Below, one piece after another: positions 9,171 through 21,100 of a stretch of 64,000 bases of DNA (positions are counted from its first letter, which is position 1; each line of letters begins with the position of its first letter). The DNA lies in assembly GCF_014203325.1 (NCBI RefSeq), contig NZ_JACHIV010000001.1, positions 1,179,501 through 1,243,500 of the forward strand. Reading direction: 5' to 3'. The position numbers and the translations under genes were made by a program. Source of the stretch: Saccharopolyspora gloriosae (GTDB taxonomy: Bacteria; Actinomycetota; Actinomycetes; Mycobacteriales; Pseudonocardiaceae). The notes under the pieces are model-generated. The model worked only from the letters and a program-made list of their open reading frames with translations. It searched no databases and had not been told where the DNA came from.

Positions 9171-12100
9171 CGGTGAACCTGCCCGACAAGCCGCTGCCCG
9201 AGGAACGGGGCGGTGGCGACCGGTCGTCCGCGGAGAAGCCATCGCCCGGGCCGGTCGAGCCGCCCCCGGTCAAATCCGAGAACCCCTCGACCCAACCGCC
9301 TCCGGAGAAGTCCGCCGGGCCGCCCCCGGCGTACACCCCGGTCCCGCAGCAGTCACCGGGGAAGCCGGACACGCCGCAGGGCCTGTCGCCGGAGAAGATG
9401 AAGTCGCCGCCGCCCGCGTATTCCCCGTCCCCGGAGAAGGGGCAGGGGAAGTCGGAGCTCCCGACCCGAGGGCAGTCGCCGAAGGGCGGTCAGGAGCCGC
9501 CCCCGGCGTACACGCCGAAACCCGGGCAGGCGCCCGTTGCGGGGCAGGTGGCTCCTCCGGCCTACACCCCGGCTCCGCAGCAGTCGCCCGGCCAGGTGGA
9601 GCCGCCTGCGGCGCACGCCCAGCAGGGCGGGCAGGAAGCGGTGGGCGGGCAGGAGCCGCCTCCGGCGTACACCCCGAGTCCCGAACAGGTCCCCGTGGCG
9701 GGCCAGGAACCGCCGGCGCCCGCGCCGTCCGGTGGGCAGGAAGCGGTGGGCGGACACGAGCCGCCTTCGGCCTACACCCCGAGTCCCGAGCAGATCCCTT
9801 CGGCGGGGCAGGAGCCACCTGCGGCGCACGCTCCGCAGGGCGGGCAGGAACAGGTCGGTGGGCAGCAGTCCCCGGTCGATTCCACGCAGCACCAGTCGGA
9901 CAAGGGCGCTCCGGTCGGTGGAGAGGGCATCGGCGAGCACCGCTCGCCCGTCGAGCAGCAGGAGAACGGTCCGGGCCGGAGCGGCGAAACGCAGCAGGAC
10001 TCCACGGCACCGCCGCCCGGCGCGCCCGGCCGCACGCCGGGCGAACAGCAGGTTCCGCAGCAGGACGGTGGCGCGACGCCGCCCCGCAGCGATGCGGATC
10101 CGTCGCGGCAGCCGGGCGCGGAACCTCTGCCGATCGGTTCGCAGCAGCCGCTTTCCGTTTCGCAGCAGCAGGTTTCCGACACCGCGCCGCGGCTGGGCAC
10201 CGGCCTGGACGGCGGGTTGCCCGGGTTCACCACCTCCGTGCCGCAGTCTCCGGGGGACGTGCCCGGCGACCAGCCCCTCTCGCCGCAGGACCGGCCCGCG
10301 CAGGAGAACGGCCCGGAATCGGGAGCCCGGCCGAACTCGACGGACCCGGACGCGGCCCGGCAGGAGCCGGTCCGACCGGCTCCGGACCGGCTCTCGGTGG
10401 ACCAGCCGGTTCGCGATCCGGAGCAGGACGCTGCGCGGCGGATCGAGTCCGATCAACACGGTGACCGGCCCGCTGCGCCACGCCCCGTGGCGGAGCAGCA
10501 GGACCAGCAGGATTCCGGCCGGCAGAGCACGACCGGCCCCGTGGCCGCCACCACGGGAAGTCGGGGCGAGACGACCACGAGCACTCCGGCGGCCCCGCGA
10601 GACCCGGCGGCAGGCGCGGTGCGAGGTGGCACCAACGCCCCCAACCCGGGCATCCGGCGTCCTGACCAGGTCTCGGACGCCACCGAGGACGACGTCGCGA
10701 GCGCGAGTCCTCAGCTGTCCCTCGAACGGGAGGCGCCGCAGGAGCACGCTGATCCGCTGTCGACCGCGTCCCTCCCGAACGTCTCACCGACCGATCCCGG
10801 GCAGGCCGAGCAGCGCTACCAGGTCCGGCCGCAGCACCAGGACGACACCGCGCAGCCGCCGCGCGAGGACTCGGCCCGGACCCCCGCGCCGGTGAGCGCC
10901 GAGGCCTCGAACCGGGACGCGCGCCGCGACGAGAACTCCCCGCCGCAGCACCGGATCGAGCCGCGGACCGGAGCGACGAACCCCGCTCAGCTCGTGGGCG
11001 CGCGGTCGTCGTCCGGCACCGCGGTGCCCGGCACGTCGGCGGCGATCCCCGGCGTGGTGTCGGCGGAGACGTTCGCGAACGACCCGGCCGGGGAGTTCGC
11101 CTTCAAGGAGAAGCACTTCAAGAACTTCCTCCTGGTGAACAAGCAGAACTACCGCCACGACCAGGACGGCCTGCTGGGGTACCGGAACAACTGCGTCGCG
11201 ACGGCGATCCAGTCGCTCAACGCCGACCTCCGCCCCGCTCGGGCGGCGGAGTTCGTGGCCGGGCCCAGCGGCATGGTGGACCGATCGCGGGTGCCGGAGT
11301 CCGGTCTGCCGCCGATGGAGCTGCAGGAGAACGGGGTCGTCGATGTGCGGGATTACGCGGCGTCCCTGAAGCGCGCCTTCCACGTGCACCACGGCGACGG
11401 CGTGGAGGCGGACTACCCCGTCGGAATGATCAGCCTGGGCTACGAGGGCACGCACGGGCACTCGTTCTCGGCGCACCAGCGCGGCGATGACCTGGTGCTG
11501 TTCGACGGGCAGGATTGGAGCCTCGCGTCGAATTCGGCCGCCGAGGTGTGGTTCTCGCCGTTGACGTCGACCGACGAGCTGAACCCGGTCTACTCGCCGC
11601 TGGACACCGGCGACGAGGTCGATCAGCGGTCCGTCCCGGAGGCCACCGCGATGACCGGGCAGGCAGCGCCGGTGCCCGATCGGCCGGATTCGGCCGCGTT
11701 GGTCGAGGACCTGAATCGCGATGGCGTCGTCATCGCGGTGGCCGATGGCCGGAGCTTCGGTCATCAGGCCGCGGCTACCACGTTGGCGAAGTCGTTGCGA
11801 GGGCTCGGCGTGCGCGGCGAGATCACGGTCGTGGGCGATGCCGAGCCGATCGCGAAGCTCCGCAGGCTCATCGGGGATGACGACGGCCTGCGGACGGTCG
11901 AGCTGGGTTCGCCCGAGTGGCACGGAGCCGGTGATCGCGTCGTGCTGAGCGCCGCGGACGACGCCATCGGACCGGAGAACGTCGAGGAGGCCGCGAACTT
12001 CCTGGACCGCTTCGGCGCGAACGAAGCGATCGTGCTCAAGCCCTACCTCTGGGAGACGGGCACTCGCGTGCACCTGTCGCGGCCCGATCCGAACGCGGAA

Positions 12101-15100
12101 CCCGCGATCGTCGACCTCGACCAGCGGATCGACCCGAACGCCCTGTACCGGTTCGAGGTACCGCGCATCGACGATCCCGCGGAGCTCAAGCGCTTCATCG
12201 GCGATCACATGCGGGGTGACGACCGGATCGCGGGTGTGCACGCGGTGGTAGACGCGGTGACCGGGCCCGCGCGGGTGGATCTCATGCCGATCTACGGCAT
12301 GCGCAACGTGGAGCCGTTCGTGCGTCCTGGCGTGTCCGCGCACCTGGCGGAGGGGATTCACGCGTCGAACCCGGGCCGACCTTCGATCATGCTGGAGATC
12401 TCCGATTCGCAGGTCGAGTACGTGCCCAGGCACGAGGCCCCGTGGCTGAGCTACGCCGACGTGACCGACGGCGACCTGAGCGAGGTGATCGCCGGGCTAG
12501 GGCCGGACGACGTGCTCGTCCTGCGCACCGGCGGCCTGCCGCAGCACGTGTTCTGGCAGCTGTTCCAGCTCGGCGATCTGCCGGCGGCGATCGAGGGCGC
12601 GAACGCCACGAACCTCGCGGCTCTCGTCGGCCGGCCGTACCTGTCGCTGCACGACGGGAGCACCCCTTACCCCCGGCACGATCAGGAGACGGCCGACAGG
12701 TTGAGCTCGGTCACCCGCGGCTTGACCGGGGGAACGGACTGGACCGCCGCCGCCACCGGGCAGGCCGACGCGCGCAGCGCCTCGGACTTCCTCGACGAGG
12801 ACAACGACCTGCTCTGGGCGATGAACGCGGACACGGCTTTGGAGTCGCTGGGGACGCTCCGCGAGTACGTCGAGCAGAACTCGGACGACGCGGACATGAC
12901 CGTCGGCGACCTCGGCCACATGCTCGGACTCCTGCACGGGCGCGGAGCAGAGGTCACCGAGGCGCTCGGTGGCGGGCGCGAGGCCGGGATGGTCGGCCGG
13001 ATGGTGGACACCCCGGTGGCGACGCGGTGGATGTTCCGGAACGCGGAGCTCCCGATGCCGTTGACCGCGGACGGCCTGGACCGGGTCATGGGAGCGGTGC
13101 GTGACGAACGAGCGCGGGTCGGTGAACGGCTGCGGAGCTTGGCGCCGAACGCGCCCAGGCCGGAGAACGTCCAACCCATCGCCGATGCGGTGCGTGAGTT
13201 CAGAAACCCTGATTCCCCTCTGGGGCGTTACGTCGAGCAGGCCCACCGCAGCGCGCATGATCCCGCTAACGACCAGGTCTTGCAGGCACTGCACTACCGC
13301 GCCGGCGCAACCGTGGCGCCGGAGGGGGCCAGCCGCTCGGTCCGATCGGATGCGGTGGTGGCCGCGCGCACGGCCGACGTGCACCTCGGGCAGGCGCGGC
13401 GCGATGTCGAACTGCGGGAATTCATGCAGGACGCCGTCATGGGAAGGTTCACGGGCCACCGTGGGGACGGCGGACACGTCACCACTAGGGGAGCCAGGCT
13501 TAACGCCCTCCGTGATCATGTTCGGCAGTTCTACGGCCACGCCCGCGGTCTCCTCTCCGAGGAGGGGGAACGCGGCCCGGTGACGTTGTACCGGGCGATC
13601 CGGCTGGGGGCGGCCGAGCGCGCCGCGGGCACCTTCACCGACCGGTTGCCTTCGTCGACGTCGTTCGATCCGGACATGGTGCGGGAGTGGACGCGGAACC
13701 GGGGTGGGCGCTCGCAGTACGCGATCTTCGAGATCAGGACCCAGCCCTCGCACGCGCTGATCGCGATGTCGTATCCGCCGGAGCTCCGAGGGCGGCCCGA
13801 TAACGCCCAGGAGATCAATGCTGATCAGTCGGAGGTGTTGCTGGCACCGAGTGAGTACATCGAGGTGGGACGGCGGGTCGAGAACGGCTTCACGATCATC
13901 TCGGTCGAGGCCCAGGAGTTGGCTGTTGAGGATGCCGACCAGCTGATCCAGGAGCAGGCGCCCGGGATGGGCATCCCGGAGGCGTTCCAGGCGTTCACTC
14001 GCTTCTTCGAGCAGGAATCGATGCGCAGCGCCTACTCCTTCGACCTCGCTGATGCGTCGGCCACCGTGATCGACCGCCCGGACGGACGGTCGCGCTCCTT
14101 CGTGTTCACCCGGCCGGGCTTGCAGGCGACGCACACGTTCACCGTGGAGCTCGACGCTTCCGATCGGCGGGTGACGGTGTGGATGACGCCCAGCGATCGC
14201 CGCGCGGTCAAGTTCACCTACGACGCGGGCAACATCGACCTGATCGCCGCTTACCTCCGTGATGGGACGCTGCACGACACCGAGCAGTTCGAGAACCTCT
14301 TCTTGCCCACCGAGTGGTTGCAGCACCCCGCCGAGATGCCTCCGGCGGAGCCGTCGAACCATGGGACGGAACCGTCCGGCGCTCGGTACGGCGGTGCCGC
14401 GCCGACGGCTTCGCCGCAGGTGCTCGCGGAATCGGCGCAGGCCGAGGCGGTGCGCACGAGGGACGTGCTCGACCAGGCGCGGGACGACCTCGCTCGGACT
14501 CCGCCGAACACCACCGGGCGGCCGCGGGTCATCTCCCTGGAGACCTTCGCCGACGATCCGGTTCGCCGGGAGCGGTTCGTGCGCCGGTACTTCGCGCCGC
14601 AGCTGCGGGTGAACAAGGCCAACTACGAGCGGAACGTCCCCGGGCACCGGACCAACTGCGCCGCCGCCGCGATCAACACGTCCAACTCGAGGAACTTCCC
14701 GGAGCGCGCGAGCAGGGGGGAGTTCCGCGCCAGGCCGAGCGGCGTCGTGCAGCGGGGTATGGTCGAGGTGATCTCCGGCCTGGGTCCCGCGCGGCCCCGG
14801 TCCTACGCGTCCGTCGAGGGGCACGTCGACCGGCTGCCGCACGACTCCCACGGCCCGCTCTTCCAGCAGCAGCAGGACATCGGGCACTGGCTGACGGTGC
14901 TCAACCTGCACGGCTGGGTCGTGTACTTCGACGGGCAGACCGGCGATCTGGGGGCCAGGACTCCTGCGCAGGCGTTGTACTTCTACGAGGCGCCGACCGA
15001 TCGCGTGATGGCGCCTAGCAACCTGCCGGTGCGGCAGGGCGCGCGTGGGCCTGGTGCGGGTGGCTCCTCCGACGGGCGCAACCCGCGCCGCAGCCGGGGC

Positions 15101-18100
15101 GCCTCGGCCGCGACGGGACGTCCCGGTACCCGTATTCCCACTTCGCTGTCGCGGTCCGATTCGACCTACATCGCACCGCAGCGCGATCCGGACGCGGCGC
15201 GGGCGACCGGGCATCGGCAGTTGCTGGATCCGGTGAGCGAGTCGGTCGAGGAGCCGGCGGCACCGCGGCCGGTGGACGACCTGGGGCAGCGGATCGACGA
15301 TCCGGTTCCCCCGTACGAGAGGGAAGAGCCGCCGCCGGGGTACGAGCCCGAAGGCCCGCCTCCCGCCTACGACGACGTCGTGCCCTCGAACTCCTCGGGC
15401 GGCGAGCAGCGGGACCGGTCCGGGCACGGCGACGGCTCCACCGATTCGCGGCAGCCCACCGGCCGGGGCGGCGCGGCCGGTCCGGAGCGGGGCCGCCGGC
15501 ACCTGATCGACCAGCAGCGCGTCGTCGAAGTCTTCCGGCCGCGCCCGAATGACCGCGAGGGGTTCGCGGGCGAGCAGGGGAACGGCTACCAGGCGCTGGA
15601 GTCGGCCGTCCAGCACGGCCGAGGTGGTGTGGAGTCCGCGGCGGCGCTGACCGAGTCGGGTCAGCAGGACGGCCGACTGCCGGACGTGGTGTCGGCGACG
15701 ACCTTCGCCGACGATCCCGTGGGCGGCGCGGACTTCCTGCGGGAGAGCGTCCCGGGCTTCGGCCTGGCGAACCGGCAGAACTACCTCGACGGGGTTCCCG
15801 GCAGCGACACGAACTGCCAGCTCGCCGCGGTCCAGGGCGTGAACGCGGATCACCACCCGGAGCGGGCGGCCGAGTTCACGGCGCAGCCGAGCGGCCCGAT
15901 GTTCCGGCAGGAGGTGGAGGCTCAGACCGGGCTGCGGTTCTCGCAGCAGCCGGACGGGTATTCCAGCGGTGCCGAGTACATCAAGGGACGGCCCGAAGGC
16001 TCGCAGGCGATCGTCTACCGGGACCAGGGCGACGGGGACGGCCACTTCTTCCGGGTCAAGAACATCGATGGCCGAGCGGTCTTCCTGGACGACCAGATCG
16101 GCTGGTTCGCGGATCTCGACACGAACCCGCTGGAGGTGTGGCTGGCCCCGGTGACGTCGAAGGACGAGTTGCACCTGGCTCCGACACCGCTGGAAATCGC
16201 GGGCGAACCCATGCCCGCCGGCCCCACCGGCCGTGGCGCGGGGCTGTTCAGCCGTCGCAAGTCGCGCCCCGGATTCCAGGGCGAGGACTCCCGCGGGCGT
16301 TCGCTCGAATTCCGGCGCAAGGACGTCGACCGGGGGACGTTGCGCACCGACGACGGGCGACCGAACGGAATCCTGCTGGAGGCCGACCCGGACCGGGCGG
16401 CGCGGGTCCAGGAGTGGGCGCGCACCGCGGACCGCATCCGCGTGATGCGGACGGTCCCCGGGCAGCCGACTCGCGCCACGACGGCCGTCGCGGGTAGCGA
16501 GACGGAGCCGCCCTTCGACGAGCCGGCCATCTTGGCGCTCGGCAACGGCGACGGGATGTTCAAGCTCCCCGTCAAGAGCGGAGGTCGCACCAGGACGGTG
16601 TGGGCGAGCGGCTCCACCGTCGCGGAGTACCTGGTTCGCAGCGACAGGTTCCTCGACCTGCTCTCCGATTCGCAGCGCTCGGGCCACAAGCCCGAGCTGT
16701 TGCTGCTGACCGATCCGCTGCACAACGACGTGCTCCTCGCGGACTTGACCAGGCGGTTGGCGCAACTCGGGTACGACGTCGACGTGTTCGTCGGCAACCA
16801 CCGGTCCTCGCTGCTGCCCGGTGGCCGGATCGCGGTGGCGGACAACCGCGGCCTGGTGCGGTTCCGGGTGCGCAGGCGCCGGGAGACCGCGACCGTCGGC
16901 ACCTTCTTCCCCCGGACGGTCCGGAAGACCCGGTACGTGGTCGAGCGGACCGCGCTCGCCTCGACCCGGTACTCCAAGGCCGAACTCGCGGAGATCGAGC
17001 GCGGCGGGTCCGCCCGCGCCGACGGACGGCCCTCCGCGCAACCCGATCGTCGCGATGACGAGGGTGTCGAGAACGATCACGACGAGATCGGGTCGGACTT
17101 CGACGTGGACTCGGACCCGGACGACGTCTCCGACTCCGAGTTCGCCCCGGGATCCGATTCCGAGTCCGAATCCGAGGCGGAGGACGAGCCGGGCGGACGC
17201 AGGCCGGGACCGCGCACGGAGGGAAGTTCGGCTCCGCGACCGCAAGGCCGCCCCGAACCGGAGCCGCAGGCGAAGCCGAAGCCGCCATCGCCGAAGCCGG
17301 CGGCCCGGCCGGAGCCGCCGAAGGCCCAGTCCCGGCCCGAGCCGGAGGTCGGGTCGGGTTCGCGCTCGTCCGACTGGGTTTACCGCGAGCTGGGGGTGCG
17401 GCCCGGTGCGCCGGTGCACCACTTGGAGCGCGCGCTCGCGGGTTACAGGTACGCGGGGTCGTTGACCCCTGAGCGCGTTCGGGAGATCGAGAGCGCGCTG
17501 GCGGAGTTGTCGCAGTCCGGTGCGCAATCCCAGCCGCAGTCGGCGTCGAAGCCCGAGCCCGAGCCGGAACCGAAGCCCGGGCCCGGCCCGAATCGACCGG
17601 CCGAGCCCGAGCCGAGAACTCAGGCGAAGCCGGAGCCGAGGTCGAAGCCGGGTTCGCTGGAGTGGGTCTGCGAGGTCTTGGACATGCCGCCGGGCACCCC
17701 GGTTCATCGTCTGGAGCGCGCTTTCGGTCGCCTCAGGGAGAACCCGGGTGAGGTCGGTCTCCAGCGCATCCAGGAGGTCGAGGATGCGCTGACCGCCCTG
17801 AAATCCGGCGCGCAGCCGTCCGCCGGAACGCAGCGACCGCCGCGCCCGACGTCCCAGCCCCAACCGAATCCGAAGGCGGAAGCGAAGGCCAAGAAGGAAG
17901 CCGAGGCGAGGGCGGAAGCGAAGGCCAGGGAAGACGCGCAGGCGAGGGCGGAAGCGAAGGCCAGGAAGGAAGCCGAGGCGAGGGCGGAAGCGCAGGCGAA
18001 GGCGGAAGCCAAGGCCAGGGAAGACGCGCAGGCGAGGGCGGAAGCGAAGGCCAGGAAGGAAGCCGAGGCGAGGGCGGAAGCGCAGGCGAAGGCGGACGCG

Positions 18101-21100
18101 AAGGCCAGGGAAGACGCGAAGGCCAGGGAAGACGCGAAGGCGAAGGCGGAAGCCAAGGCCAAGGAAGACGCGCAGGCGAGGGCGGAAGCGCAGGCGAAGG
18201 CGGAAGCCAAGGCCAAGGAAGACGCGCAGGCGAAGGCGGACGCCAAGGCCAAGCCCGAAACCCAGGCCGACCTCGAGTCGGTCGAGGATCACTACGCCGT
18301 GCTGGGCGCCGCTCGCGGTGACGACATCGCGGACATCAAGAAGAAGTGGCGCAAGCTGCTGCTCGCGAACCATCCGGACAAGAACCTCAACAACGAGGAA
18401 ACCGCAAAGAAGAACACGGCCCGGATCAACACTGCCTGGGACGTTTTGTCGAACGACACGGAGCGTCAGAAGTACGACGACGACCTCGAGAAGAAGGAGC
18501 AACACGCCAGGTACGCCGAGACCATGTACGGCGACCCCATGGCCGGGCCGTGGACCCGGAGGCCCGAGCGCCGGCACACCGGGCCGACCGCGGAGCCAGA
18601 GCCGGAGAGTCGTCGAGAGCGTCCGCGCCGCAGGTACACCGAGCACGATGAGTTCTCCGGTGGCCGGACCGGGCGTCCGAGCAGCGGTCCGCGCGTCTCG
18701 CCGGAAGAGATGGGCCTCGCGCGGGGCCGGTCCCTGTTCAGCTCGGGAGGGCGAACTTTCTGGGACACCGTGATGTTCCGGCTGGACAGCGTGTGGCAGC
18801 GGCCGATCTACAGCCAGGCCCGGTTCGACCCGCGCGGCCGGGTCAAGATCGGTGTCAGCTTCGTGTGGGCTCCCAGTCGGATGGCGGACTTCTACACCAG
18901 CGTCGGCATGCCGCGGATGGACCAGGTGATGCGCACGGCCGAGGTGGAGGATCTGGGCGAGGCGCTGCGCCACCGCCGCCGTGCCGGGCTCGTGCGGCCG
19001 CCGTGGGGGGACCGGTACCCGATCGTCAGCGACCTGCTGACAGCGGACGGGGCGCGCTTCCAGCTCCCCGCCGGAGCGGTGTACGTGCAGGGCAAAGCGC
19101 TGGACAAGCCGATGGAGGTCCGTGCGGACGGTGCCGCCATCGCCCTCGTCAACCTGCACTCCGCGCATTTCCAGGAGGCCTACGAGCTGAACCGGCGGGG
19201 GTCGCTGTTCGCCATGGCGTGCGGTCTGACCCAGGACCAGCATTCGCTCCGGTTCATGCGCGAGTTCCGCCGGGCCGGGTACGGGAATCCGGCGCACTTC
19301 CCCAGGGACCTCCTGGGGCTGCACATCACTCCCGACGAGAAGCACCTCGTGCTCGGCGTTTCGGGGAACGCGGGCATTCGGAGCTATCCGGGGGCTACCA
19401 CCTCGACGACGAGGATTCCGACCTTCGTGTCGGACGAGTACCGCTACAGCCCGGACGAGCTGCACCGGATCAGGCTCGAGTCGCGGATGGACTTCCCGGA
19501 AGATCTGCCACCGCGGCCGCCGACCGAGCACCGAGGACCGGACGAGCATCCGGGAGGGTCCGATCAGCGGACCGCAGAGCCGGAATCCGCGGGGTCGGAC
19601 GAGCGGGTCCGCTCGCGAGCGCGGGCCGCGCTGCTCGACTTCGACCCGCTGAGCGCGTCCCGTGGCGTCCCCTCGAAGGCGCTGGACGACGAGGGCGGCC
19701 ACCGGCCGGAGACCCCGCTGGACCTGGACGGGGGCGAGGCGCACGAGCTGACGACGTACTCGACGCCGCCCGCCGACGTCGCCGGGGCGGAGTCGACGCG
19801 ATCGGACGGCGGCGATCACGGCATCGCCGGGCGCGGCGCGGGACGAGGCGGTCTGGAGACGATCGTCGAAGAGCCCGCCGACGCCGCCGAGCAGGAGCAC
19901 ACTGAGCCGGCCCCGTCCGAGCAGGACTCGATGGTGGACCGGGCACTGCGGGAGCGGCCCTGGGTCGACGGCGACATCGACGGTTCGCGCATCCGGGCGA
20001 TGGTCAAGGACCTGGTGCGCGACCCGAAGTCGGACGGCACCGAGCTGGACAAGCGGGTCGACATCGCGTTCTCGGACCAGAACCTCAAGGACGGATTCCG
20101 CTCCGGCCTGGAAGGTCTGCACATCGTCGACCTGGGTGACAAGCCCGGCCGGGGCCCGCGCGTCGTGCTGGACGTGAACGAGCTGTCCGAGCCGGGAAGC
20201 CGGCTGCCGGGAACCGACGACGTGCGGACCTCCGGTGGTCGGGAGCGGGTGCTGCACCAGGTCTCCAGCAGCCGGGCCAAGGCGCGCGCCGAATCCGTCG
20301 CGGTCCGGGTGCCGACGCCGTTCGTGGCGGTGTCGGGGAAGCTCGCCGGGTCCGCTCACCAGCGCGAGTCCGGCATGAGTTCCGCCGCGAAGCGCGGGAC
20401 GTCGACCGAGATCACCGAACCGCACCTGCCGGTCGTCGCCGCCCGGCACCAGGCCCGCTACCGGATCTCCGCCACCTCCACGGGACGCCGTCCGCAGCGG
20501 TACTTCAGCGAGGCGGTGGCCGACCTGCGGCTGAAGTGGCCCCAGCGATCGCAGCTGAACCCCGAGGGCGGTCTCCGGACCGGGAACCCGGAAGCGATCG
20601 AGCACGTCGACTTCTCCGGCGTCGGCGGCATCTACCGCGCGGTGCGGGACAAGCTCGGCGGCGACTTCTCCCCGAACGACCCGGCGGAGCTCGATCTCCG
20701 CACCGTGCTCGCCGAACTCGGCGGCGAGGGCAGGTCGCTGCTCAGCGGCGAGGTGCTGCGCAAGACCTTCGACTTCGCCGGTGGCGGCAAGCCGGTCGAC
20801 GTCCTCATCGGCGTCACCGATGTCCGGCCGCTGCGGGCCGCGACCTCCGAGGCGGGGCTCACCCGTGCGGAGCGGACCGGCGGGGAGATCTCCTCCGGCG
20901 AAGCGATCACCTTCCGGCACGGCGGCGGTGGTGGTGTCGCGGGCGGGGACGTCACCGGCCTCACCGGCTTGCTGTTCGGTCCGCAGAGCGAGGACATCCG
21001 GAACAAGATCCACAACGGTTCGGCGGTCGCGAGCCACGAGCACGAGACCACGGAGAACTACGAGGGCCCGCTCGACGAGGTGCTGTCGAACCTGACGTAC

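Noticed and set aside
17866..18268. Regular short repeats that could be taken for a CRISPR array or minisatellite
   Set aside because: The repeats are contiguous, with no spacers, keep the reading frame, and encode a helical segment of the giant protein.
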